Positions 20,077-32,023 of a stretch of 64,000 nt of DNA are shown here, one piece after another. The stretch comes from Selaginella moellendorffii (taxonomy: Eukaryota > Streptophyta > Lycopodiopsida > Selaginellales > Selaginellaceae). The stretch's first letter is position 1; the number at the start of each line of letters is the position of its first letter. The stretch covers positions 1,625,666 to 1,689,665 of the forward strand of contig NW_003314292.1 in NCBI RefSeq assembly GCF_000143415.4, given 5' to 3'. The notes beneath the pieces are model-generated. The model was not told where the DNA came from, searched no databases, and saw only the letters and a program-made list of their open reading frames with translations. The translations under genes were made by a program, and so were the position numbers.

Positions 20077-22165
20077 ATGCCGGTCGCGGCTTCCGCGATC
20101 TACTTCCTCAACCTGCGAGGGGATGTGCTCATCAATCGCCTCTACAGAGACGATGTCGGGTAAGAATCCTCCCAATTCTCTCCGGCATTTCGAGCGCTAG
20201 ATCTAGGGTGTCCTGGGGCAGCACGGGGTCATATTTCGCGAGCTTTTGGGTCGGCTGGGGCCCGAGATCCAGCTCCGGAGTGAGAATTTAGGGCTCTTAG
20301 AGTGACTGGCTACGTTTAATTTTGCAGAGGGAACATGGTGGACGCCTTTAGAACGCATATCATGCAAACCAAGGACTTGGGAACTTGCCCCGTTCGCCAG
20401 ATTGGTGGATGCTCCTTCCTCTACATGCGGATCAGCAATGTCTACATTGTGATCGTCGTCAGCAGCAATGCCAATGCTGCCTGTGCTCTCAAATTTGTTG
20501 TGGAGGTCTACACTTTCAGAGATTTTGTTTCTCTTGTTCTTAAACTTTGCTCCTTTCTCGTTGGTTTTTCACAGGCTGTGGCTCTTTTCAAGAGTTATTT
20601 CGGTGGTGCTTTTGATGAGGACGCTATCAGAAATAACTTTGTGCTCATCTACGAGCTTCTCGACGGTATTTTCGTTTGGTTTCATGGAAAATTCATCACG
20701 CTTTTGAATGTGCAGAGATCATGGACTTTGGATACCCGCAAAATCTTTCTCCTGAGATTTTGAAGCTCTATATAACTCAGGAGGGTGTTCGTTCGCCATT
20801 CTCGAAGGTAGCGATGTGTTGCATTGCCTGGCTGGTTAACAGAATTTATCTCTTTCCAGCCCATAGATACAAGACCCCCAGCAAATGCTACTCTCCAAGT
20901 CACCGGTGCAGTGGGATGGAGAAGAGAGGGTCTTGTTTACAAGAAAAATGAGGTTTGCTGTTTTTCAAACTTTGATGCTAGACTAATACCGTATGCTTTC
21001 TAGGTGTTTTTGGATATCGTGGAGAGTGTGAACCTTCTTATGTCACAAAAGGGTAAGGCGCTTGCCACTGAAAAGTCCTTGTTGGAAATATTCTTCCTTC
21101 TTTATGTAGGGACAATCCTCAGATGCGACGTAACAGGGAAGATTCTCATGAAGTGCTTTCTATCGGGCATGCCTGATTTAAAGCTCGGGCTCAACGACAA
21201 AATAGGACTTGAGAAGGAAGCACAGGTGAAAGCGCGTCCTGCAAAAAGGTATGCTTTAAGGTGTACATTAGTGCAACCTTTTTGATTGATAAAAATTTTG
21301 CAGTGGGAAAACGATAGAGCTGGACGATGTCACGTTTCATCAGTGCGTCAACTTAACCAGATTTAACTCCGAGAAGACGGTCAGCTTTGTTCCCCCGGAT
21401 GGAGAATTCGAGCTGATGAAGTACTGGACAAGTTTGTGATGGTATAGCTAACTTGGTACTTATATCTTTTCATATCTTTTCCAGGTATCGAATCACTGAA
21501 GGGATCAACCTTCCCTTTCGAGTTTTTCCCAGCATCAAAGAACTTGGTCGCACGCGTATGGAAGTGAATGTGAAGGTAAACCAATATCTCTCAAGGCTTT
21601 CTTCTCAAGACTTCGTGCAGGTCAAGAGTCTCTTTGGATCAAAGATGTTTGCTCTTGGCGTAGTTGTAAAAGTTCCAGTCCCTAAGCAGACGGCAAAAGC
21701 GAGCTTTCAAGTTACATCCGGCCGCGCCAAGTATAACGCCTCAGTGGATTGCTTGCTATGGAAGTAAGGCTCCTTATCTTCGATTGTTTTCGTAACTGGA
21801 CCACCAATTCTCAGGATCCGGAAGTTCCCCGGCCAAGCCGAGCTGACAATGAGTGCCGAAGTGGAACTTATCTCAACGATGGTCGAGAGAAAGAGCTGGA
21901 CACGACCTCCAATTCAGATGGAGTTTCAAGTAAAAAACACTATCTTTCTCTTGCGTGATTTCTTACAATTTCTTACCAGGTCCCAATGTTCACTGCCTCT
22001 GGATTGCGGGTGAGGTTTCTCAAGGTAAGCAAACTCGTCGCGATTGTTTAGGAATTCTGGAATGATTTCTTTCTGGCTCCTCAGGTGTGGGAAAAGAGTG
22101 GATACAGCACAGTGGAATGGGTACGCTACATCACAAGAGCTGGATCGTACGAAATAAGGTGCTAA
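20077..22165 (+). CDS. AP2M: AP-2 clathrin adaptor complex subunit mu
   Basis: Thirteen exons join in frame to 438 aa: 20077-20159, 20328-20505, 20575-20665, 20716-20807, 20860-20952, 21004-21052, 21110-21248, 21304-21420, 21485-21575, 21621-21763, 21815-21929, 21980-22024, 22085-22165. The start [20 protein letters not shown] and the end [10 protein letters not shown] match plant AP2M, and the length equals the Arabidopsis protein. The N-terminal longin-like domain is about 1-140 and the mu-homology domain about 165-438 ([40 protein letters not shown]). AP2M binds YxxPhi cargo signals in clathrin-mediated endocytosis at the plasma membrane. All introns are GT..AG. Confidence 0.96.
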
Positions 22166-22644
22166 AAAAACGTGAGGGAAGGGAAGAAAATTTTTTGTTT
22201 GTTTTCCTTGTTGCAATGTGTGTAAATGTAATCCCTTGATTCTTTCTCCGCGTGAGCTGTTTTATTTTAAGGGTTTAGCATATTCTTGGTAGAATATACT
22301 AGAAGCATATTTTCTTTTTAATTTTTTTTAGGGCTCGTGTTACTCTAGGGTTCTTGGTTGCTAGTCTAGGGTTATTGGCTTGCGGCTGTCGCGATGTGAT
22401 GCGAACCAGCGCTGAGGTTTCGATCGATGACGCATTCGAATCAAATCAGTCTTCAAAGTTTTCTGATCGCGCGGTTGACTGATTGCTAGCTAGATTGATT
22501 TGTTTTGGACGCTTACAGACGGTCGAGCTCCTGCCGTGCTCTGCTCTCCAGAGCAGGAGCTCAACATAATCTTAAGCAATATCGACTGGATTGGAGCTGG
22601 CCGCTGTGGGATTGCTTCGATTGAATCGATCCCCAGCGCATTGC

Positions 22645-23808
22645 TCACATTGCTTGAAGAGGAAGAGGATGCTCTTTAATTTCCCCCTTCTCGGCGCTGG
22701 GCAGAGGCTCCAGATCCATCGCCGGTTTGTCCTCGTTCTGGACGATCTGGAGCTCCCCATTGCAGTAGAACGGCATTCCAGAGAAGCCCACGTCTCGCCG
22801 GAGCATGAAAAATCCCCCAGAGGGGCTGGCGGCGCTGGGGATGAGCGCGAGCCACACTGCGGTGTCCGCTCCAATCTCCACCGAATGCCCGACCTTGGTC
22901 GTCATGTCCGTGGCTGTCAATCCCGGGCACATCGAATTCACGAAGATCTGGCGGTCCTCTCGCGAGCTCTGCGCGATTTGCTTGTGGAGGAGGCGCGTGT
23001 AGGCGGCGGCGGCGATCTTGGAGACCCAGTAGCTCGAGACGGCCTCTGGATCGCCCGGGACGTAGTCGAAGGTCGGCCAGCCAGCGGCGGTCACTCGATT
23101 CTCCTCGACGTGGCGGAGGAATTCCGCGATGAATCGATCGATCTCTTGGGCGGTGAGGCGCCGGAGGTCTTGCAGCCTTTCTCTCCACTCGTTCTTGACG
23201 AACTGTTACGTAGAAACAAAGATGAGAACAAAGATCTTCGGGAAGAGAAAATCTTTACCGCGATGTCTCCGGCCTTGGAGTTCATGTTGATGATCCGGCC
23301 GCCGCGCTTGAGGAGTGGGAGAATCGCCTCGGTGGTCCTCTTGAGGCCGTAGTAATTCGTGCCGATGATCGTCCTCGCCGCCTCGAGTCTGTCACGATCT
23401 AGCAGCAGCATCACTCCCGCATTGTTTATCTGCAAGGAGGATACACGAATCTTAGATGTGATCACCGAGATCCCGCAGTAACGAATGCCAAGAACACCAA
23501 GAACACCAAGAACACTCGAAGTATTTTCCACTTGCCAGGATGTCAATGCCCGATGGATACTCCGCCGCGATCCAGCGCGCGATTTCTTCCACGGATCCGG
23601 CGTCGCAGACGTCCAGGCGGTGGTAGACGACCGCCAATCCCTCGCGCGCCAGGGTTTCCGCAGCCTCGCGGCCCCGGCGCTCATCCCTGGATGTGAGAAT
23701 CGTCGTAATGCCGCGCGACGCCAGCTCGCGCACGATCTGGAGGCCGAGCCCTTTGTTGGCGCCGGTGACGAGCGCGATCGTGTCCTTGCTCCACCATGTG
23801 GAATCCAT
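22645..23808 (-). CDS. Short-chain dehydrogenase/reductase, carbonyl/salutaridine-reductase-like
   Basis: Exons 23536-23808, 23259-23429 and 22645-23202 give 333 aa. The NADP(H) site TGANKGLG is at 15-22, NNAG at 93-96, a Ser in NMNSKAG near 142, and the catalytic YWVSK at 206-210. The insert between the Ser and Tyr is long (about 60 residues), as in plant carbonyl reductase/salutaridine- and menthone-reductase relatives, which reduce ketones as monomers. The first intron must start with GC (CTG|GCAAGT) to keep DIL-INNAGV in frame; a GT at the next candidate site would shift the frame. A hydrophilic C-terminal tail of about 35 residues is extra. The substrate is unknown. Confidence 0.85.
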
Positions 23809-23904
23809 GACCACTGATCCAACGAAGAACTGCGCTATATGTGTGAGGTGATAGTTTATCTTCTAGAGCTCCACTATCGTATTTTATTTGAAGTGGCATT
23901 CACG

Positions 23905-24180
23905 CGGCATTAAGGAAGCGCTTGTCGCTGAAATCGATAGTCTGGTCGGGTCGTTTCGCTTGGATTTTTCGATGCGATCGAGCATCCAACTGTTGCCGTC
24001 AAGTCTTAGGGTTTATCTGCGTGTCTTCTTGTGACCACGCTGGAGGAGCAATGGCCACTCCATAGGCAAATCTGGATCAAGATGTATGGATCACTCGCGT
24101 TATTTCCACGATATCGTGATCATGTTATCAAGTTAGAATGTTATTTTTCTTCCACTCAATGTTTCTACACACTGTCGCCG
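23905..24180 (+). repeat. Duplicated 5' flank, copy 1 (partner 32925-33180)
   Basis: GAAGCGCTTGTC, GGTCGGGTCGTTTCGC, the TCTTAGGGTTTATCT box and TCACGATCATGTTATCAAGTTA-like blocks recur in order in both places. Weaker similarity extends to the promoter of the intact PPR gene at 53.8-54.0 kb. It marks the left edge of the PPR duplication. Confidence 0.7.
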
Positions 24181-26150
24181 TCAATGCAAGTGATACGCAA
24201 GAGTGCCAACAACACGTCCAAGGTTCGATCCAAAATTCTCGCCGGCTGCTTGCACGGCTCAAAGATTGCTCCGCTGCCAAAGACTTGGAGCGAGGAAGGA
24301 TTGCTCACGCTGATGCCATCCAAACGGGTATGGAAACAAACACACTCTGATAAACATGTTCGCAAAATGTGGCAGCCTCGCGGACACCCGCACGACGATG
24401 TGGTCCCTTGGAACGCGCTCATGCCGATAACGATCAAGGAGAGCTCGCGCTCGATCTCTTCTCCAGGATGAGGTCAGAAGGATGGTCTCTCTTACGTCGC
24501 TGCTTGAAAGGCTTGCAGTTGCTTAAGAGAAGCTCATGGTCCAGCGGCAAGTTTTTGCTAAGGTTTGCACCGCTCGATAAAGCCAGGGAGCTCATCAGTT
24601 TATATGCCAAGTGTGGGAGTGTGGGAGTGTGGGAACTTGGCTGACGCCTTCCAGGTTTTTCAGAGGATCCCGAGTCACAGTTTGGTCTCCTGGACGGTTT
24701 TGGTACTTGGTTATGAGGAGAATCTATCAGGGCGTGCTGGCAGCGAAAGAAGCGGTTAAGCTCCCGAGCCAACACAAACTCGTCAAGGCGGCGGCTCTGG
24801 AAAAAGCTGTTCCTCCGACACAGATATATTCGTGGCAAACGCAGCGCTCGATATGTTTCTCAAGTGTGGAAGCCTCGAAGATGCTTGCCAGGTGTTTGAG
24901 AGGATCCAGCGCCCGGATGTTGTGTCGTGGACAACTTTGATCGTGGGATACTCCGAGAACCGCGAGCCAGAGGTGGTCCTCGAGCTGTTCCAACGCATGC
25001 AACTCCAGCTCGTGGCGGTGGTAAAAGCTTGCATGGCTCTGGGTGCGATCGGGCAGAAGATAGATGGAAAGGTTGTCAAGGCGCAAAGCTTGGAGAAGGG
25101 AATGGCCATTCACGCGATGGCTGTGTCGCAGTTTTACTACGACTCGGATGTTTTTTTGGCGAGCTCGCTGGTGGAGATGTATGCAAGATGTGGGAGCTTG
25201 CTCGACGCTTGCAAAGTTTTCGACAGGATCGTCTCGCACGACTCGGTGTTGTGGACGGCTTTGGTGCTGGGCTATGCTGATAATGGAGAGGAAGAGATTG
25301 CTCTCGAGTTATTCCGGTGCATGAGTTCTCGAGGCTGCACACCAGATTGTCGGACTTACGTTGCGGAGGAGGCTCGGAGAGTCTTCCTGGGAGGAGCTGC
25401 TTCACAAAACTTGGTCTCTTGGACGTCACTCGTGCTTGGCTACGCTCGAAACGGTAAAGAAGATCTGGCACTGGAGGCTTTCACTGGTTTGCGACCACAA
25501 GGCTGTGTCCCGAAGACTCGACCGATCGTAGCAGCACTGAAAGCCTGCATTGATCTGGCCGAGAAAGAAGATGGAACTCAAGTCGAGGGAAATTTTGTCA
25601 AGTTAGCAGCTCTCGAGAAAGGAATGGCGGTCCACTCGGAGGCAGCAGCCAAGTGTCCCGGTGACTTGGAAAACACCTTCGTCGCGAGCAGCTTGATCGA
25701 CTTTTACGTCAAGTGTGGAAGCATGGGCGATGCTCGGCGAGTTTTTGACACTATGCCAGATCCGGGCCTGGTTTTGTGGAGCACGCTCATGCTGGGATAC
25801 GCCGATGATGGAGAAGGTGACATAGCACTGGAGCTCTACAAACTGGTCAACAAGAGTTACACCCCCGACACTCAAACTCTGGCCGCTGCTCTCACTGCTT
25901 TTGCCAGGGTTGTGTCTCTCCAAGCTGGGAAAGAGATCCACTCGGAGATTTACAGGTGTGGCTTGGAGGGTGATGCGACGTGCATGGTGGACTTTTATGG
26001 CTGGCTTGGATGGCGTTGCTTGGGGCTTGTCACAAGTGGAGGGACATGAAGCATGGGAGGATTGCGTTTGAGGCATTGGTGGTGTTCAATCCAGAGAGCT
26101 CAGCTGCTTACGATCCTATGTCTAACATCTATGCAAGTTCTTGACAAGAA
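24180..26150 (+). pseudogene. Degenerate copy 1 of the 1,043-aa PPR gene
   Basis: It is near-identical over long stretches to 53997-57128 (from the CCAACA..TTCGATCC start onward), but with many small deletions and frame changes before 24830. A 405-residue open stretch follows (24832-26049). Near 25365 the text jumps from the TYVA of one repeat to EEARRVFLGGAA, which lies about 200 residues further on in the intact protein, so a repeat-to-repeat deletion has occurred. The end has a further deletion (DATCMVDFYGWLGW). The sequence rejoins parent-like 3' flank at about 26150. Confidence 0.9.
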
Positions 26151-26640
26151 CTTTACACTTTGTAAAAGTTGAAATGATGTGGCAATGGTTGTACCCATGT
26201 GGCAATATATATATACCTATATATAATTCATTTGTCCACTTTCATGGTATTTAAGCCCTCTTGATCCTGGGTTGCTAAACATGAGGCTATTAATGAAGAG
26301 GAAAATGAACAACAATCCCTTTTATAATGTTTGGGATGATTAATGCATTAGATGTTTAAGGCGCTAGATCAAAGCAATGCTAGACTGTCACTTAGAAATT
26401 CAATTGTTAGTTAATAGAGGATGCAATAGCATGGCAGTTACCAGATTAAACCCATAGAAAAACAAGAGTGTGTGCAAGTAAAGTCAAAACATAATGATGA
26501 GTTTTTCATATATTTTTCTCCCCATGTTCTTATGCAAACATTGGAGCCCTAAAGCCATAAAATATTCCCAGAATATTCTCTTGGTATTCAAGGTTAATAT
26601 GAAAAGTCAAGGAACACTGCAACTTGCAAAGGTTTAACTG
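26150..26640. repeat. 3' flank shared with the intact PPR locus
   Basis: GAAATGATGTGGCAAT, ATGTATATATA-type, TTTCATGGTATT and CCCTCTTGATCCT blocks match 57128-57890 in order. It continues without break into 26640-27580, whereas the partner copy is interrupted by a retrotransposon (57896-61728). This side therefore shows the pre-insertion state. Confidence 0.75.
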
Positions 26641-26657
26641 AATCTTCAGCCTTTTAC

Positions 26658-27575
26658 TCAGGCACTGCACATTTTCACATTTGCCAAGAATTCCTGAAGA
26701 ATGCCTTTGGATTTGTCTCCGGGAGAGAGATGTCCTAGAGCCTCCAAGGCATGTGAACAAAGATGGAGGAGAGTCTCCCCAGGCAATATGTCACAACAGT
26801 CTCTTGTGATCAAAAGCCAAACATTCTGCACTAAACAGAAGTCTTGGGAAAATCTAAGGCTCACAAAAGGATTAATGTATAGATAGAAAAAATTAAAAGA
26901 GAATTTAGAATTGACTTTCAAATCACCATTCAGCAAGATGCAATTAGCATAGAACAGCATCATGGCAAACGACATATGCCATTTTTTGGTTATATGGCAG
27001 TATGGGACTCTATCTCTGGATGCACCAGCACCTTGTAGTCAAAATGCACCTCAAGCATTTCAACCCCATGAATGCCATGCATCGATCCAATCGCGCAGTA
27101 GTCGCCTGCCATCGAAAGCCCTAGAAAAGAGAGGAAATGAATATCTTGAGAATAGGGTCAGATGTTAACTTGTTTGTTAACTTAGCTGGAGAGGGCTGAT
27201 GACTGGGTCAGGGGCTCCAAAACTCAACAACCAGAGCTGCACGATATGGGTATGTGCTTCAAAATGCTGTAGGATGTCCTACTCTCTAGCAAGCATCATT
27301 TCTTGCCATCTCTCACATTTTTTGTCAAACATGCACAAACTATGGAGAGCCAACTTGATCATATTATCCTCCGGGTGCACAATGTAAATGTTTATTCCCT
27401 GGAGATAATTCCCACTAGTCAAACTTGCCAAGTTTGGAGTGTTGATAACAACCCCAAAAACTGTCCCATTTGACCTTGTGCTAAGATCTTGAGATTGGAG
27501 CTGCACAGCATCACAAACCTCTGCAAGACAGCTCCAAAGCCTATGACTATTAGTGCTACTAGTGCTGCAGAGCAT
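26658..27575 (-). pseudogene. Exon-like remnants of an unidentified gene, copy 1
   Basis: Two open - strand stretches read like ordinary helical protein: 27575-27279 (RLWSCLAEVCDAVQL, NTPNLASLTSGNYLQG, NMIKLALHSLCMFD) and 26900-26658 (RFSQDFCLVQNVWLLITRD, LLHLCSHALEALGHLSPGDK). An HEAT/armadillo-like protein is possible, but I cannot name it. A diverged second copy with more damage lies at 61734-62500. No start or stop context ties the pieces together. Confidence 0.45.
27080..27140 (-). pseudogene. 60-bp scrap of the Crinkler-type gene start
   Basis: ATCGATCCAATCGCGCAG..CGCCTGCCATCGAAAGCC is the start-codon region of the NTPase genes (compare 39796-39858 and 53722-53772). It is absent from the equivalent place in the other duplicate (about 62100). 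It is an insertion, not an ancestral part of the block. Confidence 0.8.
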
Positions 27576-27640
27576 GCACTATTTGGAAACCCACAAGCTC
27601 TCACATAGCAAGCCAAATGATGTGGTTTTTCAAATTTTAA

Positions 27641-28570
27641 CTATATGAAAACACTAGATAAGAGAAATAAGACTTCCAATATGAGAAAATTATATAGAAG
27701 AGGCAAGCCATTCATGTGGTACTGTGCTTGCTCCTGTTTTGTCGAATGTGGCTGCTTCTTGAGGATTAATCCCTTGAACTTTAATGTATAGCTTTGTAAA
27801 CTCTCACCTGGCAAGAGTTGGAAATGACTCAGATCACTCATAAGTCGTTGTGAAAAGCTTACCGGCCTGAAAGTAGCCAAAAAGGATACCCTCAACGCTG
27901 CCCAATCTATCACTGTTGGAACTTGAGCCATCCATTCTGCAGCTACACCTTGTAACGTGGCTGAAAAAAGTTTCCTGCAATCTATTGCATCTGCCTTGAC
28001 TTGTTGCTGTTGAGGCTGTTGTACTTATTGGATTGTGGCTGTTGTTGCCGTTGCTCTACTGGCTGTTGCCACTGTGGTGATGACTGGAACTCCTACCATT
28101 CATCTTCTTGTTCTTGATTATTCTCCTGCTTGCTGACAAGACTACTTGGTTGAGGATTTGCACTCCTCGCTCTTGGACTCTTGGGATCATAATCTAATGG
28201 CAGATTTCTCACAAGAATTCTCAAATCTCTCTCACGTCTTTGCCTTGCTTGTCTTTCCTCTTGCTCTTGCGCTTTTACAAGTCTCGCCAAGTACTCTTGA
28301 CTTCTTTGGCTCATACACCAGGAAGGAATGGCCTCGATTTGGTGAGGGTAGCTTGGCTTCTCCTAGTGCTCACCCTTCTACCACAATCTCCACACTTGCT
28401 TCGCTTCTTGGGCAGTGCACTAAACGATGTTGCTCCTCACGACGACACACTAGCAAAGTGGAGAATCATTGCTGCCTAACCTCATTCCTAGCCTCATCAG
28501 CTGCTAGAACCTTTGCCAACATCCTAACCCAAGGTTGCCCACAAGTCGGACAACTCACACAAATTGGTTG
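27641..28570 (-). mobile_element. Ty3/gypsy-like gag fragment
   Basis: 27931-27650 reads WAALRVSFLATFRPVSFSQR then LLPGESLQSYTLKFKGLI, a retrotransposon gag core. Upstream (28570-27935, frame-broken) come CPTCGQPWVRMLAK, an Arg/Glu/Gln-rich stretch and a Gln-rich stretch. No LTR, protease or pol is attached. It directly abuts the broken 3' end of the TPR-CHAT gene. Confidence 0.65.
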
Positions 28571-28711
28571 ATCTCAAGCAATTTTCACTATGATGTGACT
28601 ATAGTTACTGTTGCACTACCAACCTTTGCTCCATGCGCTCCAAGGCTGTCGAATGAGGCATCCTTCCAAGAACCTTCTCTTTATTTCATTCCTTTCACTT
28701 CTACACACATG

Positions 28712-31700
28712 CTATTCCTGGAAATTGACTGTTTGCCCCTTTCTAGCAGAATATTCTCTTATTCCCCCACCATAACCAAGAAAAAAGAAAGAAAAATTTC
28801 CCAAGATCAGAGCTCCATCTGGGAAGTAAGTGGGGTGGACTATCCCGTGACTTGCAATGTGAATCCAGTTACTCTCGGGAAGCTGGCGCAGCACGAAATC
28901 TTTCGTTGCATCAGCTTCACGCAGGAAGTTGACGACACTACCTGTGTTGGCTTTCTTCAACAAGGACTCCACCATCTCTCCTTCCTTTGTTGCGTAGATT
29001 AGATCTTTGGTGGGGTTTCCTACGACCAGGTATGATGAAGGCTGTGATTGCTGGGCTAGTCTTCTCTTGTCACAATGCTTCAAGAGCCTCAATGAGGAAA
29101 CTGTGGCTACCGCATATTTCTGGATCAAGTAGTAATTGTCTTCATCGATCATGGCACCGAAAGGAACAACGGAGATATCCTACAAGTTTGGCAGCTCTTC
29201 AGAGTTTGCAAGTAAAAGAAACAAAAGATAGAGTACCTCGCTTGGAACAAAAACAAGTTTCTTGGGTTGGATACTTTCTAGCTGCGACTCAAAAGGCTCG
29301 ATGATGATCTTGTAGTAATCCCTGAGAGTACTGTCTGCGTCGTTAGCATCCAGTAGTTTCAGTAAATCCGATGGCGAGCAAGCTTGAAAGCCGCGTTGGT
29401 GTCTGTAGTTGATAAGATTCCCATTGTGTAGAAGATAGATAACCACGTTGTCAAAAGTTGATGTCGAAATCTTAGATACAATCAAGATGGCTGTTTCCTT
29501 TCCCATGATCTTGGAGACTTCTTCAATTTCTGACCAGGCTCTGTCGTCGTCCATGTCGAACTCCATCGAGTTCTCCCGATTCCCTTCTTTGCTGACTAGA
29601 AACAGCATGTCTCTTGCATGGCTCCTATCAGACCAGATCAGTGCTCGTTTGATCTCGTTGGCATCCAGTAGGAGCATCTGGAGTCCTTTAAAGTAGAGCT
29701 TGAGTGACTCTATATTGTTGATCCTCCCTATGCTCAAACAGCCGAAGTTTCCATCCATTCGCAGCCAATACCTGAACAAATAAATCTTAGAGCTTCCTTC
29801 TCTTTAGAAACAGAGAGATGCCACGAACCTGAGGAGCTCTTTGATTTTCTGGATGGAGTCTGTAGTAAAGCCCATCTTAAACAGCAGACAAGCATGGTTA
29901 ACAAGAACTGAAGGGACTGTAACACTTGGAGAGATTAAGCGCTCAGCAAGTTGGATAGCTTGTCTCATGAATTCATTGACGAGCAATAGGGGTGGAGAGA
30001 TCCTCAGTTTAATCGAATATGCATACGCAAGCTCCGCCATCTTCATCCAAAGTCTAGATTCGTATATTTTCAGGCCATGTAGTTCGACATCCCTATCCTC
30101 CCGTGTCAGAGTTTGGAGCAAGTGGCCAATCTGTGATTCCTGTTCCTCAAGGTCTCCTTCTTTGTCAATTAATAACTTCAAAGTCTCTTTCAGCTCCATC
30201 GTTGCCTCATCATACAAAGTAGTTTCAGTAGCTGCGCCCATTTGTAAGTTCTTGTTGCACACTTTGAGAAGGACGACAGCGTTTCCAAAGCTCGTCTGTA
30301 AGCGATTCCTGCCAAAGAAAGAGGGGGTGTCTCTGTTACAGATATACGTGACCAGTGCTGCAGGGTATGGTGTTTGTAAGGGTTCCAAAAGTTGGCATGA
30401 CCTCTGAAAATGCAGAGCGGCACCAGAAACATCTCCCCATTCGCACTTGAGACGTCCTTGCATGAGTTCTACAATACCTTGTCCAAACACCACCAAGTTG
30501 GGGACGCTTCTGCCTGTAACCTTCAGGAGTTCCTGGACGATCTCATTTGCCTTTTGGAACAATTGCTGCGATGTAAGAGCGTCAAACTGCCGGGCCATGG
30601 CGTCCAGGATGAGCTCCTCATTACTGGCTTGAAGAGCATAGCGTTTCGCCCTCTCCAGATATTCTCGGCTTGTTTTCTTGTCAGTGCATGCGTTCCCTAG
30701 TTCAGTTGCAGCAAAGTAACGTAGCATTCCTGTTTGTGCTTGTTCCAGGGAGCTCTCCAGGAATCCATATTGTGCTTCCAAAAACTGGCCGTCCACTACT
30801 CCTCTTCCAATGTAGTAATCTGTCCAAGCTCCGTAATTTTCACCATCTCTAGAGTGTTTCTCGACACATACCATCAGTCGAGAGACCATAGCCTGAGTGT
30901 CTCCTTTCGTTTCACGGCCAAGGTAGTCGTTTATAAACTCTTGGGCCCAGTGAATGCTGTCCAAGTCACCCATCTTCAAGGCAATCTGATGGCCAAGCAC
31001 GAGCGGATCAATGCCAGTGACTGAGACCTCGTCATCTTTGTCGTACATAACTTCGATGCCTTCTTCGATATGGGACCTTGCATCTTCCGCGTCGACCCGG
31101 CCCTCTTGGAGCATCGCTATCTCGCACCTGGCTTCCCTGTACAAGTCGTAGGCAGCAAAGCAGACGTTCAGTGGTGTAGCAGTCGCAACTGATGCCAGAT
31201 CTGGAGATGGGGATGGCAACGTGAGTATGAAGAACTTGGTGAACCTGTCATATTGGACATGGTTCAGGAGGAACAACGTAGAGCAGCATGATGACGCCAA
31301 CTTTTCCGCAAGCTTGTCCTTGAGATTCACCATAAAGTTTGCCAGTGTTCTTCTAGCCTCGGCATACATAGAGACTACCTCTTTCCAATCGCCACCTTCC
31401 TTCTGCTTGATCTTCGCTTTTATCATGCTAGCCAGTGCTGACGAGATTACCGATCCAGTGAACACCTGATCGAGAGCGATCTTTGCTTCCTGAAGCTCAC
31501 CAAGCTGTGACAGAGTCTTCATCATCCAGTACGAAGCTATGGCCCCGTACTCTACATCCAGAACTTCTGATGTGGATTTGGCAACTTGGAAGCATTTTAG
31601 AGCGCCTTCTCCATCATCCTGCTGATTGATTGATCCAAGGCCCATGGCAGCATGATACCTCAGCAAATCTGATCTTGCGGAATCGAGGCAAGAGGTGAAC

Positions 31701-32023
31701 AGTGCCTTTTCCTGATGGCGTGTTGCCACATGAAACGCTGCCAGTGCCTGTGGATCCTCTTCTTGTTGCTGCTGGCTGTTTGCAAAGCACTCCAGCAGAA
31801 ACACCGAGAGGTTATCCGGCTCCAAATCTTCGCTTGAGAAGTGATTGGAGAAGCTTGGATTGGTACTCCACAGAAATCCATCGGCATCGCCCTGCTTCAA
31901 ACAGATGAAATGACAGTCAGCAAAGCTCTTGACAGCAGGCTTGAGATCTTGCTTGCTCTTCGACAACTCTTCCAGCAAAAGAACAGCTCCCTTCAGGCAA
32001 GACGAACAAGAACTCTCCTCCAT
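28712..32023 (-). pseudogene. TPR-CHAT (caspase-like) protein, truncated in the CHAT domain
   Basis: Exons 29829-32023, 29237-29771 and 28712-29179 join in frame to about 1,065 aa. Residues 1-730 are helical TPR-like repeats. Then comes the CHAT (caspase HetF-associated with TPRs) domain: LVFVPSE / DISVVPFGAMIDEDNYYLIQ, SYLVVGNP, and the catalytic-His strand NWIHIASHG. After DGALILG the text turns into non-family sequence and stops at 28712. The strand with the catalytic Cys (usually VVLSAC.TG) is not found downstream, where retrotransposon gag begins. CHAT enzymes are clan CD Cys peptidases; bacterial TPR-CHAT proteins include the protease partner of type III-E CRISPR effectors. The family call is strong; activity is not expected. 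Whether the loss is assembly-, intron- or insertion-derived is unresolved. Confidence 0.72.

Noticed and set aside
20335-20763. Single long frame in AP2M
   Set aside because: It fuses exons 2-3 with unspliced introns; the spliced product matches AP2M over its full length.
22591-23352. 253-codon open frame on + over the SDR gene
   Set aside because: Runs antisense across two exons and an intron of a clear SDR; composition-driven.
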